From: Leptasterias polaris
Lineage: Eukaryota > Echinodermata > Asteroidea > Forcipulatida > Asteriidae
DNA length: 64,000 nucleotides
Assembly (NCBI GenBank): GCA_037783415.1
Contig: JAZGTN010000069.1
Span: 2,604,001 to 2,668,000, forward strand
Reading direction: 5' to 3'
The position numbers and the translations under genes were made by a program. Each line of letters opens with the position of its first letter. The stretch's first letter is position 1. The notes below the pieces were generated by a model. The model did no database searches. It saw only the letters and a program-made list of their open reading frames with translations, and was not told where the DNA came from. Shown in pieces: positions 11,201 to 26,200 of this stretch.

Positions 11201-14200
11201 ATGCCGTGGCAGTAGATAAACAGCAGGACAAGTTTTTACAAGAACTTGGTTGTCTCCTGATTCACAATCTATGCCGTGGCAGTAGATAAACAGCAGGACA
11301 AGTTCTTATCAGAATTCGGTAGACTTTTGATTCCCAATTTACTTTTGGCAGTAAGTAGATTAATTTCAGGACAAGCTCTCACATTAGAATTCCGATTCCA
11401 GTTTACTTTTGGCCGTAGATAAAAAAAAGTCGTCAGGTAGTTCTTCTGTGAATTTGGTAGTCTCCTGATTCACAATCTACTCCACAGCAGTGGATAAATA
11501 GCGGGACAAGTAAAGAACAGTCTACACAGAACTGTAGATATTATCACAAACAATAGGCCTATGAAATTGTCATTTAATAGATCTTTGCTCAGGGGTTTAA
11601 TATCATAACAAGTGGCGTTCAGAAGTCAGAATTATACACTGAAAGAGGCACAAACAGTACATCAGGAAAACAGCTGATACTCGTACATTTATATTTTTTC
11701 TCAGTGCATCTTTTGTCTTCCTCCGTGCTTCATAATAAGACACAACACCTTGCACATAACTGACAGATGTCCTTAATGGCAAACGCTGAGCTAGACAAGT
11801 AGAATGATATTGATTGACTATATGAGGAGAGACCAGGCATCCTTGAAACACACTGGCAGTCTACACATTATTGATATAGACCCCTATCATTTGCATGCTC
11901 ACGGCTAAAATGTTATATGAAAATAAGATAATTAATAATACTGTAGTACACGTGTGTGTAGCAAGGGCGTCGATCGCTACTGAAAAGTAGGGGGGACGGG
12001 CGAGCAAGTCTTGAAAAAATACATCTTACATTATTTGCACCCCACACCATTACTTTTAAATTTAATTTGTGTAAAGGGAACGGTGACATCATACGTGTAG
12101 TTTTGTGCAAACAGACCATGTGACCACAACAAACATTGTTATGGTTACAGAGTGTATTTAGAGAATGACACGCAAAGAAAATAGTAGGACCGGAACGCAC
12201 TCAAAATGTTCAAAAAGCTTTAGGTTAAATATTTATAAAATGTCTTCCCTTGTTGATGGATAATCATGTATGGAGATTAAAGCTTTAGTCTGGCGTTTAT
12301 CGTGTCAGCTTGAAGTTCTTCGAAAAAACAAAATACTGCTTCTTCGACAAGGCTTGTCTGTCATGGCAAAAACTGGATTTTACTACATTTTGTGCGTTTT
12401 GCGATTGTAACAAAATGTAACACATTTGCACGTGCGCGCACACACAGACTTCCTTTGTGGAGGGATGTGTACCGTACATTATAGCATACACAAATGACGC
12501 ATCATAACTTGAATGCTAACAAGGTATGTAAGTGGGATTTTGGCGTTCATGTCTTGGACGAAACTTGTCGTCTATTGTCTGTATTATAGAAACGGAAATA
12601 GGCCCAAAATATCATTTGGCGCGTGGTCCATCAGAAAGAAAAAAAATGAAAATTAAGAAATTATTTCATCGTTTGTTCGCTATTCTTTTATTTGAACAAA
12701 AATTGTAATGAAATATTAAATCAAGAAAATAGTGTGTATTTTTATATTTTGTTGCATATTTCTAATGAACAGTCAATCAAAAAGTGGGGGGGACATCTGA
12801 TATGCTGTCCCCCCCAGTCTAAAAAGTGGGGGGACATGTCCCCCCCGTCCCCCACCCATCGACGCCCTTGGTGTGTAGCACATTTCCAGTTTAGTGTATA
12901 AGAATGCTGTAACACATAAGGCATGATGTTAATCCGACTTAAGGGCAGGGATAATTTTGGTAATTGTCAAAGACCAGTATCTTTACTTCGCCGACGTATG
13001 CATAAAATAACAAACCTGTGAAAATTGGGGCTCAATTAGTCATCAAAGTTGCAAGAAAACAATGAAAGAAAAAAACACCTTTGTGCTTTCAGATGCCAGA
13101 AGCCTTTCTCAGATTATAATTTTTGGGGTGAAAATTACCTCTTTCTCTTAAAATACATTACCTCAAAAAGGGTCATTTTTAACAATTTTGTTTAAAGGCA
13201 CTGGACACGTTTGGTAATTACTCAAAATATATATTAGCATAAAAACTTACTTGGTAACGAGCAACGGAGAGCTGTTGATAGTATAAAACATTGTGAGAAA
13301 CGACTCCCTCTGAAGTATCGTAGTTTTTGAGAAAGAGGTAACTTCTCACTAAAATAATAAAAGACTTCTGGCCAGAAGCCTTTTATTCCTATCTGAAAGC
13401 ACACTAATTTGTACAACAAGGGTGTTTTTTCTTTCATCATTTTCTTGCAACTTCAATGACCAATTGAGTCCAAATTTTCACCGGCTTGTTATTTTATGCA
13501 TATGTTGGGATACACCAAGTGAGAATACTGGTCTTTGACAATTACCAAACGTGTTCAGTGCCTTTAAATATCAGCAGCTCTCCAGCGCTCTTTACCAAGT
13601 AAATTTTTATGGTCATCATTTTTTTGAATAATTTTACTTTCCCTTTTAGTTGGATTTCTGACTTTTTTTGCTTTAAGCAAACTAATTTTTGGGCATTTTC
13701 ATTTTGTGTGTGTGTCTGTGTGTGCTGCAAGTTTAAAAAAATACCGTCCTTTAATATCATACATGTAGGTAACTTTTGATTATCAGGTTTGTAGAAACTA
13801 TTTTTTGTGCGAATATTATTTTTTACTATTGTATGGTCCAAGCGAATGATATATTGACCCAATTCACCTGACGCCATCATCACAAAAATCTTGGTTGTGC
13901 CATTTTGGGAGTTAATGTCCCTGTGTGTTCTACAGTGTTAGTGTTCGGCGACTTGGTGTATGCAATGTTAGTCTCGAAATGGCGAGTGTGGGGTACAGTA
14001 GCCACGTGTGACATTGGGGCGAGGGGTCCATACGTTGTTTTGTCAAAAGAAAAGAAGATGGATTCGTAAAAAGAAATTTTGTGTGACTGTAATCAAACTC
14101 ATGCTGAACAAGTTAACCCGATTGAAAAGAAAAACATGTTTAGCGTCTGGGTTCCAGAAAAAAACCAATTGGGAAGGACTTTCTATTTTATTTTATTTTT

Positions 14201-17200
14201 TATTTTCAAAATGGCCGCCTTTCTTTTAACAATTTCTAACAACCATTGGTTTTGCACTGTTCAACGCACAAGAATGAACGAAATAGGTTAGACAAAACAT
14301 TGAACATGTTTACAGTGGTTTTATAAGAATTTGAAACCTGCTGTAGCTCACTTTCACAGGGACAAATGTCAATGTAACTGAATGATCGGTTTTTAAACCA
14401 TGTAACCTGCACACGATAAGTTCTGATAAGTATTTTATTTTCGGATGGATCAGTTGACATTTTATGGTTTTTGAAATCTTATTTTGTAATGGTTAAAAAT
14501 AAAATAAAATCCATGCGACCACCCCTGAAAATGAGTGGGCGTGGATATGTTTTCCGTTAATTTGCCTTGGCGTGTCGTGGCCGAGCGTTTAAGAGCACCG
14601 AACTCAAGCTCTGGTGTTTCTGTTCAGCAGAGTGTGGGTTCGAGTCCCGGTCGTGACACTTGTGTCCCTGAGCAAGACACTTAACTATAATTGCTTCTCT
14701 CCACCCAGGGGTAAAATGGGTACCTGTGAGGGCAGAGATGGTTCTTGTGATTGATTTAGCCTAGTAGCGCATATATTGCAGCACAGGCTGTATACTCCCC
14801 AGGGAGCTGAGATGGTTTAAGGAATGAAATAAATGGCCCAGTGACCAGGGGTAATAATGTTCGAAGCGCTTTGAGACGCCCTTGGGTGTGATAAAGCGCG
14901 ATATAAATCCATATTATTATTATTATTATTATTATTGTCACGTAGAGAGCACAATAGAGACCACACCAGCTAGCTGTATTAAAATGGAGTCCTTAAATTC
15001 TATGATTTTTGTATTTCAGTTGTTCGTACCGCTGACAGTAAAGCATTTCCTCAGTTATATGTTTAGTATTAAAATATGTTTTGATATCCACTTATGTGAT
15101 TTGAAGGCTGACTGCGTATACATGTACATGCTGTGTAGCCAACTTAAAAATAAAGGTCAAATAAAAGTGCAATGTAACCACAGCATATTGTTGACAGGTA
15201 CATGTAGCCTGTTGTTAGTTTCAAACAGAGCATGAACATTACATAATTGATGGTGCGTGTTCTTGGAAGTATTTGCTGTATAACCCTCTTGCTGTCCGAC
15301 CATTCAATACCATTCACTGTGGTTTTGAATGATAGATAAGCTATGCCAGCCTTGCAATATGATACCATGAGGGAATGCATGTACACAGTACACAGTTACA
15401 GTTCTGTGCACAGTTGTGCCACCATACACAACTTTGGCAGTTGAATGGTTTCAAATAGTTGGTCAACTCACTTGAAAATGTTGCGAACAGTAGGAGGGAT
15501 AATAATAATAATAATAACTAGTTCGTAGGCCTACATAGCGCATTTTCACAATAACGTCTCAATGCGCTTTACATTAGTGTCCTGGTCATTGGGCCAATAA
15601 CATTCCTTTAATCTTTCTCAGCTCCCTGGGGAGTATACAACCCTGGGCTGCCGTGGCGCTCCGAAGGCTTTTTCAAACACAATTTCAACCTCTACCCTTG
15701 TATAGTTAGTTTTGAATAATTTCTGGTACAATGATTGCCAAGTCATAAGTTACTGCATAAATTTAAATTCAAGTACATGTAGTAAACCACAAGGGAACCT
15801 GACTCACCTGGGTAAATTTTTGAATAATTTGGGGTTGAACGAAGAAAATTTGACTAGAGCCAGACTTGAACCTCCGGATTTACATGTCGGCACTCAATAT
15901 CATTCAACTCCTCAGACTTAGACCCATTGCACAACGCGCAGCGCGCATACATGCGCGTAATTTTGGGGGTCAAAACGTGCACAAAAGGATGGTACACGTG
16001 TTTACGCACAATGCGCTTGTAAACACGTGTACCATTCTTTTGTGCACGTTTTGACCCCAAAAATGACGCGCGTGTAGATGATGACGTCATATGCAATGGG
16101 TCTATAGAAACAGTTCTACAATGTACATGTATGTCACGTGATTTGGGGCAAGTTTTTGCAAAGAGATGACGAACACAAAATTTTGTATGAATGTGAATGG
16201 CACAATGGTACCGCCTGGTACTCATCTGAATGCTGATTCATTACACGTACATGAAAGCTTGCCCTGAACCATTTGAGATAGCAACTGTCTCTTTAGTCTG
16301 AGGAATTTAGATTCAAGTGACTATAGACGATGTGACCTAAGTACTAAGTATAAAGTATTAAACTATATTACTATTTTTAGTATCACATATTCAGATAGAC
16401 GATGTGACCTGTGACATCACATGTTTACAAAAGAGCCACAGAGCCTGGACTTCCTGCAGGCACATTTGTACACAGCTCAATGGAAGAAAACAACAAATCT
16501 TATGTTTTATGGAGATTGCACCGTCTGATTTTTCTCAACTTTTGATATGAAGAAAGGGGGGACATCTCAAAAGGTGTACAGCTGTTGCTTTTGTAAATTT
16601 TGAATTTATGTGAAAATTATGACACAAAATGTAAATTTTCCCATATAGCCTGTGTGAGTATCTTGCCCCGCAGGAAACGCTTAAGAATGTGCAAGGTCAC
16701 CACTCTGTAAACAAAGGTAACATGGTCTATATAAGCAAGTCATTGTAACAAAATTATTCAAATCTACATGTAACTTGCAAATGGATTCATTGTTTACTAC
16801 CAATACTATTAATACATATTACAGATTGAAAGGGATGTCCAACATCAGTGTCGTAACTAGAAATTTCCATTTCATTTTTGGGGTCGGGGCAAGGAGAAAT
16901 GAAACAATTTGGGACTAATACTTTACTAAGAGAAACCATTTGCAGGAAGTGGAAAACATACATAATTCTCCTGATGTTGACTAGAGCAGGCTATTCGAAA
17001 TGCTGAAACCATTTTTAAAAAACTCACTCCACGGCAGTGAAGCTAATAACGACAAGTCCCCTCGATCCACTACGCAAAAGTAGTAGTCCCGGCCGATTAC
17101 CCACCCTCCGCTCTGGTAGTAGTTAATAAGCAGGACAGTTCTTTTCAGAACTAGGTAGTTTCCCAAATTTCAAAATATACTCCGCTGCAGTAAAATAATC

Positions 17201-20200
17201 TAGTAAAATAGATCCTTGGCTACACGGCAGTCTACGGTTGAATGGCTTCTGACTGGCACCCACCGAACAAGGATATTGACAAAATAGGGAGACCGCCATC
17301 ATAGGGCTAGATAGCTCAGTTGGTAGAGCGCCGGCACGTCAATCCGGAGGTCGTTGGTTCAAATCCCGCTCTGGTCAATTTTTCCTTGTTCAACCCAAAA
17401 TCATTTAAAAAAAATTACCCAGTCAGTTTCCCTTGTGGTTTGTTATTTGATATCTGATATAAAAAGTCGCATCCCCTTATGGTGATCCCCTGGCTGCCGC
17501 TTCCCAGGTTGTATCGTATATTTGGGTGTGATCCTTGGCTACACGGCAGTCTACGGTTGAATGGCTTCTGACTGGCACCCACCGAACATGGATATTGACA
17601 AAATGGGGAGACCGCCATCATAGGGCTAGATAGCTCAGTTGGTAGAGTGCCGGCACGTCAATCCGGAGGTCGTTGGTTCAAATCCCGCTCTGGTCAATTT
17701 TTCCTTGTTCAACCCAAAATCATTTAAAAAAATTTACCCAGTCAGTTTCCCTTGTGGTTTGTTATTTGATATAAAATAAATAGCGAGACAAGTTTTCAAA
17801 GAACAAAATCTACACAGCAGAGTATACACATGGTGTTACCGCAAAGCGAATAGTATGTACATAATACTAGAGGGAGCTCATGGTCTGGGTTAAACAGGTG
17901 TGATATTCTTACAACAATTTTATTTATATTTGTTTGCCCTAGAAACCCAGTGAAATTGTTGTTCTAAATATCCAGAACAGTCTATAAAGGTCTATGTACA
18001 GTACATGTATGTCAGCCATGTACTGAATGATGAAATTGGCCTACTTTTTTGTCAAGGTTCATTGTCATGCCTGCCTGGTTAAAGCATGTTATTTTCAATG
18101 GAGTCATAGCTCCATGGTTAACCGCAGAAAACAGGAAATACTAGAAATTCCAATCACGCACTATTGGGTTGGTTACCATAGTCTATTAAACAATAGATCA
18201 ATATAACAGATGGTGTACTCAATGACTGTATGACACCTATGTATAGTTTGGACAATCTGCTATGTTTATTTCTATTACAATCGGTGAACTCTCCTTTGAC
18301 ACTGACAAATGTTGTCCACATGCTATACAGGACTGAAGGAAAACCAATCATGGAGGGGGTAGGATTTACTTTGGTTACGTGATGTGTTGTGGGGTCAAAT
18401 TGAAAAGTCAAGAGTCTTAATCATACAATGGATGCATGTTGATTTATACAAAAACCAAGGCTAGAAATGATACTTCAAGCCAATATACATGTAGGTGAGA
18501 CTGAGAATTGTAGTATTTATTATTTTGGTTAAATACAGATCATGACTTTCCTTAAAATTACTTCTTGTAATATGAATAACGGTTGCAGCTCATTGTAGGT
18601 ACCCATTCAGGGCTCAAATTTGAGGGAAAAGTCCACAAGACCACAAGACTTGTAGTTCACGACTTCAACCGGACCCGAATTTTTTTCACAGGACCAGAAT
18701 GATTAATGATTAAATGATTTGTTAATGATTAAAAAACTGTATACACAGTTTAATATGTACAAGTGAACGATTTCCCTTGTATAGCAGATTGCCACACAAA
18801 ATGCATGAGTTGCGACTCAAAAATCAGGAGTTGCACAAAACAAGTTCAGTCTAAATATTTTGCTTTACAAAATTGCTGGATGAAATCGTTCCCTGATGTA
18901 CATAGGCAAACTGGCTTTTTTAAACAAGCAGAAGCAGCAAGATAAGAGAAAATTGTTCTCATTTGTCGTATGGGCAGAAATACTTTGACAGTACCCGACA
19001 GAATTGATGGAATAAAAGCAAACACTTAAGCATCTTTTTTTATATGACATAATGAGGTATTATTACTCAAATGAAAAACACAAGACTGCCTGACTTGTCA
19101 TGTGCTGAGTTTACTGGCCCGACACTGAAATCACTGGCCTCAGGCTTGTGGTCAAGTGTTAATTTCGAGCCCTGCCATTAGCCTTTTTGAGATATGGTGG
19201 ACACTATAGGAGTACACTGTTTAGTTTGGGTGTATACCATAGAAATAGAACCCGGAGAACGCTGAGCTCGACCGCCCTCTGTGTCGTCTGTGTATGGCAA
19301 AATGATCATCACGTGACACGCGTGTATGGCAAAATGGCAACGCACATAGACCGTTTCTACGTGTTTTCATTGGTCAATGTTCATGACGTCTACTGTATGG
19401 CAAAATATTATCACTGGCTTATCACTGACCAGCCTCGCTACCATGGGCAGCGCGCTGTAACACCCGGCGTACGTCTCTAGCCATACACGCGTTTAAAAAA
19501 ATGGCGTTCGCGCATCCATAAAAATGGTCTCACAACGAAATCGCACGCACAATGACACACTCGGCGTTCTCCGGGTTATATTTCTATGGTGTATACAGAC
19601 AAATTTACCCAAACCTTATTGTGTTGTAGCATAGTGTCCGCCATAACTCAAAAAGGCTTATTGCATATAGGTACCCATTTAATCCTGGGTGATAGCAATT
19701 CAAGTCACAGTCTCTTGCTCAAGGTGTCACAAGACACTGAGAGGGCGCTGTTCGCACAGCTGCCATGTTTTTTTTAGTTTTGCTCCTTTTGCCATTTGTA
19801 ATCGTTTTAAATCTGTACCAATGTCTAATTTGTTTTTTTAAGTGTATTTAGTATTTGTTGTAGGATTTTTCTATTGGCTATTAATTATACCTTTACATTA
19901 TATTGTTACCTCTATTTTTAAATATTGTAATTCAAATTCAATTCGGCCTCTTGCTGTGACTTTTGAAATGTTTTTTATAAACTAATATTTAATTTTTAAA
20001 AACAATCTGGATTCAAACCCACACTCTGATGACTCGGCCACCATAGCCCAATTTCATGGCTCTGCACACCGTTAGCAAAGAATCGGCGCTTACGGAAGCA
20101 GGGAATTCCGTGCTTACGTCAAGCGTATTTCACAGGTTTGGTTTGGTTTGGTTTGGTTTAGTTTGGTTTATTTCCATACATCAATCAAAATACAATGTTT

Positions 20201-23200
20201 CCATAGGGTATAGAGTTTTAAAGAAGTAGAAGTATGGAGGTGTCTGATAGAAAGCCGAGGCTTATACGAGACCAGGCACCTGGGTAATGCAATGCAAGAA
20301 AGCCGAGGCTTATACGAGACCAGGCACCTGGGTAATGCAATGCTAGAAAGCCGAGGCTTATACGAGACCAGGCACCTGGGTAATGCAATGCTAGAAAGCC
20401 GAGGCTTATACGAGACCAGGCACCTGGGTAATGCAATGCAATAAATGCTACAATTAAACAATAATTATAACAGAAACATGTACCTTGCGTCTTGTTGGAT
20501 TACTGAAGGGAATCGTACAATATAACACAATGAATGTGATAAATGTAATGTTAGCAGGGAATTGTTGCTTTTCCGCTTGCGTAGTCCATGTTACTACATG
20601 TACATGTGGGTCTTTCCATAAATGAGGGGGCCAAAGCGTGACATGGTGTTATATCTCAAAAGATAATGTACATTCTATATTCTTTGCATGTTTAAGTGGT
20701 GGGGATAGCTCATACGTTTAATGTATAACTTCAATTTCTCGAATCAGATTTGTTGTTTTCATATACGATCCAAAACTATCCATCACACTGTAACGGAGAC
20801 ACCGGAATCTCAGTTTCCTGTTACAGTGTGAAACTTGTGACATGTTTTGCCATAAATTAGTAGGTTTTCATTTAAAATTTAAATTTCAAAGGGTAATATG
20901 TAAACATCATTGGTATACTGTAATTCAGCTATTTTCAATGAAAACCTTCAAACGTAGGCCAAGAAGTAAAAGCCGACAGTTTCACGCGTAACCGAGAGAC
21001 TGGTGTCTTTGTTACACCGTGACTCAAAAAGTCTTCTCTCCCTTATTATGCATCATAAATGTCTGAACCTAGCAAAATGCATATGTAATACCTGCTACAT
21101 GTATGTAGGCATTCTACACTAACACAGCTAGCGCAGAATTTCGGCGCTTGCTCGATAAGCGGAGAATGGTGATCGCAAGCGCAGAATTCGGCAGTAAGCA
21201 GAGCCATGAAATTGGGCCCAGTACTTGACTTGATGTGCCAGACCACTCGGCCACAACACACCACAAATATTTTTTAAATGACAATATTTTTACAAAACCA
21301 TTGAAGTGTATGGGCCGAAATGGCTGTTGTTTTACTGTAAAACAGTCAGTAATTTTACATCCTGTATCTCCTGTTCAGGGAAAACACCAAAGCAATTTTG
21401 TGTTTGCATTGCACAGGTCACTGGTGCATAAAATGTAGAAAAGTCACAAGTGGAGAGGATCAGCATATTTGTACATGTATTATTTGTATCCTGCTTCTGT
21501 GGTTTGTGGTTTGTCATTGTTGAGCTTTCTTGTTTATCAGACTAAAGTTTTGATGGCTGAATCATCAGAGCAGAGACAGTATTATAGACCTTATGCATAT
21601 GACGTCATTTGAGTAGGGCGCCCTCACCTAGAGGTCAAAAGGAAGATGTTCATTGGCCAATCCTGTGCGCCGCGCGTACAAATCAGCGCGTTTCCATTGT
21701 TTCATCATCAGTTTACCTCTAAGATGGCGGCTTGGTGACGTCAATGCATAAGGTCTATTGTGTTGGATTTAAAACCCCTTGTCACTGTGATCAAGGGATT
21801 AGATTGCATGACTTGCAATCACCAGGTTGTGGGTACGAATCCTGCTAGGCTAACCACTGATTTTACAATGACTTAGAATAAGCGCGTTTAGTACTGAATG
21901 ACAATATAATTGATTTGTACAATTCATAATCATAGACATTAAACCAATGTTTGTATGAGAGAGATTGGCTGCTGCCAACTTGGCCTTCATATCCCCTTGT
22001 GGGAGCTTTGCCTCTTAATGCTATTTTAAGCAGCTTGGGGTTGTGTGCTTCCCAGTTACATGTCTTTGAGAAAGTTTGAGGAATGGTCTAAGTATGTATG
22101 CCTGGTGAAAACAGGGATAAACAAATTGTAAAAGCACCTTGATCTTTAAAGGTATTATACAGGATTGGCAGAGCTGAAAAAATAATCACAGACAGTGTTC
22201 ATGTTTTGTGTAATCAACCACATACATGAAATAACAAACCTGTGAAAATTTGAGCTCAATTGGTCATCGAGGTCACGAGAAAATAGTGAAAAGAGACCTT
22301 ATGTGTTTTCTGTTTTTCAAACATCGAGTTTATTATCACGCGCGATAAAAACTATTGTTTTACTCATTTCTCAGAAACGATAGCATTTTAGGCAGAAATA
22401 TTTTAAGGAACCCTTTCTACCATTACTTACTTAAAACCATGTAAGTTATGTGTGAATCTGTGAACATTTGTGTTTTTCGATCTTACCAATAGTGTATATA
22501 GGGCCTTTAATTCCGGCCACAGGTTAGCAGGGATTTGTTTACCTGTGCGCATGCGTACTCTACGATACTAGGCATTCTTCGCTTACATAGCTAATGCAGA
22601 AATTTGGCGCTTACCCTGTAAGCGAAGAATGGTGATCGCAAGCATAGAATTCGCCGGTAAGCAGAGCTATAAAATTGGGCCCTGATATACTTCAATAAAA
22701 ATACAGAATCACAGAAAACAAATATTTCGATTGAAAATGCTGGTTGTAAAAGTGATAACAATTATATAGAAATGTTTATTTATACTGGGCTCACAAAAGC
22801 CATTCATAGGGTGGCAACCCCTACCACTTATGAAAAATTCATATCTTTCAGTGTTCATATATGTATGATCTATGTATTAATGATGTATCACATACGTATA
22901 CTAGTCTGTGTTATTGCCAGTGTTTAGTTGATAAAGCCTTTATCAGTGTCTGGGCTGTTCACTCAAATATAAATAATAAATGTTTATGAGTGCAATTAAC
23001 CTATTGTAACTGAGATTAAATGCAAACAAATAGTTAATGGCCTGATGTTTCGACCCTAGCAGAGTCTTTCTCAAAGGCTCAAAGAGATTACACTTTTCTA
23101 ACTGAGATTAAACTGACTTAAGTGCAATTGTTTTACGCATTTTTCTTATCTTTAGAAATATGTTGGACCCTACCCAGTACGTGTGCATCAGTGTTAAATT

Positions 23201-26200
23201 ACTTGTTTATTTCTGCCTTTTTTTCCAGTTGGTCTTTCCAAGTTAATCAAGCCAGAGACTTTCGTTCTATCATGCACCAAGTAAGTAATACTGACCTGAA
23301 AATGCAGACCTGAATTATTAAAATCACAATGCAATTACTCTCTCTTTAGCTTAATGGGAAGGCATTGGACAGTAGGTGATTTTTCCTTGGGTTTTTTCAG
23401 AATGGTCGAGAATGATGGATTTTTCAGTAAGTCACCTTGGTTGATTTTATGATCTTCAAGGAAATTATGAAAGGTTTCAACAAAATAATCATTGCTGTGG
23501 TATTCATTGTAAACAAGAAGCAGTAGTTTTTGTGCAAAGTTTGTGCAAAGCGTATATTATTCTCTTTAAATGTATTATACAGGATTGGCAGAGCTGACAA
23601 CATAATCACAGACGGTGTTCATGTTTTGTGTAATCAACCACATACATGAAATAACAAACCTGTGAAAATTTGAGCTCAATTGGTCATCGAGGTCACGAGA
23701 AAATAGTGAAAAGAGACCTTATGTGTTTTCTGTTTTTCAAACATCGAGTTTATTATCGCGCGCGATAAAAACTATTGTTTTACTAATTTCTCAGAAACGA
23801 TAGCATTTTAGGCAGAAATATTTTAAGGAACCCTTTCTACCATTACTTACTTTAAATCATGTAAATTACGTGTGAATTTGTGTTTTTCGATCTTACCAAT
23901 ACAGCAATCCTTCACTGATCTTGAACTCTTGGTGGCAGCAGATATGCCTCCATTACTGCGGTGTACCTGGGTGGTACTGCGCTGCCTAGCGACTGGTATA
24001 AGGTTTGGGCTACACGGCGATCATTTGATCAGTCACGGGTTATTGGACTTTTACTTTGCAAATCGCTTAAACCTGTCGCTAGGCAGCGCAGTACCACCCA
24101 GGTACCACCGCAATAATGGCGGTATCTGCTGCCACCAAGAGTTCAAGATCGGTGAAGGATTGCTGTATAGTGTACAGGGCCTTTAAAGGCAAAGTATACC
24201 TTTGGTTTTTTGAACCGTTCAATTGTTTAAATCCTATATAAATGTAGATATATACAATGAAGCTATCCTGTGAAAATTTAACTTCAAAAGGTGGTAGCGT
24301 TTCTGAGATATCGCCGATTATATGGAGAGGTGTTGTTTGCGCAGGAAGAATAATCCCTAATTGGAACACACAATCTGAGAAACGTTTCAGCAGAAACATT
24401 TCTTAGATTCAAATGTTTTTGAATCCCTCTCTCTAAAACCACACTCCTTTGAATGGAATTGTTTCTCAAAGTGTTGTACATTATCAATAGCTGCGTTGCT
24501 TTTTACCAAGTAAGTTTTTATGGTCATTAATTTTTTGAGTAATTACCAAAGGTATACCCTCCCGTGGCGTGTCGTGGCCGAGCGGATAAGAACACCGAAC
24601 TCAAGCTCTGGTGTTTCTGATCAGCAGAGTGTGGGTTCGAATCCCAGTCGTGACACTTGTGTCCTTAAGCAAGACACTTAACCACATGCTTCGTCCTTCG
24701 GATGGGATGTTAAGCCTTAGGTCCCGTGTGTTGTGTAATGCACGTAAAAGAACCCAGTTTACAGTGTTTGTGAGTTCTACAGGAAATGCTCTATTCGGCA
24801 TGGGTGATAGCTTCCAACTATAAATCTCTTACCAAATAATGTGCACAACATTGGTAAAACTAAATCATTTGGTTTTTACCCTTACACCAATGTGTATTAA
24901 GCACTGTACACTCAGTACTTTCCTGAGGCCTGTGGAAAAGGGGGCATATCTCTCAGGTGGGCTTGAACGCATGAATTGTGCCAAGTGGTAAGCCATCTGC
25001 TCTGGCTGGGCAAAGGTCACGAATCCCACTCGAGTGCAGGTGATATGCTGGTGGATTTTTGTTCTCACAGAACTCAGAAAAGCACTAGTGTACAGTACCT
25101 AATACACATTGGCGGCTGTAAGGGTAAAAACTAAATTATATTCTTTATTCCTGATGCAAAATTAACATCTATTAAATCGTTGCGGTCCCTGCTGCTAAAA
25201 CATAGGATTTGAATTGTGTCTAGCCACTGGGCAATTTGGTAGTCTAGTGGCCGAGCGGATAAGAGCACCGGACTCAAGCTCTGGTGTTTCTGTTCAGCAG
25301 TGTGGGTTCGAGTCCCGGTCGTGACACTTGTGTCCTTATTAAGCAAGACACTTAACCATTATTGCTTCGTCCTTCGGATGGGACGTAAAGCTGTTGGTCC
25401 CGTGTGTTGTGTAATGCACGTAAAAGAACCCAGTGCACTTATCGTAAAGAGAAGGGGTTTGCCCCGGTGTTCCTGGTTTGATTGGCTGCATATTGCGCCA
25501 CAGCACCTTGTAAACCATTACATGGTGCTATGCAAAGGAATAGGTCTCATAATTCAACACGTAACCCCACTTACCTTGTAGGAAAAATACTGAGCGCTTT
25601 GAGACACCCATCGGGAGTATAAAGCGCTATATAAGAACTGCGTATTATTATTATTATTATTATTATTATCTTTAATGTGATGTATATTTTGGCAAATCAT
25701 TTCCTGTCTTATATCACTAGTAAAGAGACTATGAAGAAAGACACTGACTTGTATTGTTCATATACAGGTTTTCCTGTTAAAGTGTGTGTACAACATTGGT
25801 AATTGCCAAAGACCCGTATCCAAACTTGATGTGACCCAACATATACATGAAATAACAAACCTGTGAAAGTTTAAGCTAAATCAGTCTTCGGAGTCATGAG
25901 AAAACAGTGAAAAACCCCCTTATGTGTTTGAACTTCTTTTCAAACATCGGAATTTATCCTGCAGGATAAAGACTATTATTTTACTCATTTCCTAAAAACT
26001 ATGGCATTTCAAGAAAAACTATTTCAAGGGAAGTTTTCCACCATGACCATCTTTATACCATGTAAGTTATGTGCAAATCTGTGAAAATTTTTATTTTCAT
26101 TCTTACCAATGTTGTACACACCCTTTTAAGCGTTTACAGTGTTTGTGAGTTCTACAGGAAATGCTCTATTCGGCATGGGTGATAGCTTCCAACTATAAAT

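Larger units (their letters stand above)
17211..17770 (+). repeat. Tandem duplication (319 bp) of a tRNA-like repeat
   Basis: The block from gatccttggctacacggcag recurs 319 bp later (17211 and 17530) with few differences. Each copy carries one cloverleaf-like unit. The same family occurs singly on the - strand near 30625, 33720, 34401 and 39112. Confidence 0.85.

Noticed and set aside
20168..20461. Two overlapping - strand frames with GAWSRISLGF and CLVSYKPRLS repeats
   Set aside because: They are by-products of the 48-bp tandem repeat.
23872..24399. Frames over 100 codons on both strands around 24 kb, repeated near 55.4 kb
   Set aside because: They are the two strands of the 266-bp palindromic element, so the peptide on one strand reappears on the other.
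24865..25068. Identical 67-codon - strand frames here and at 26240-26443
   Set aside because: The identity comes from the recent segmental duplication, and no domain is present.
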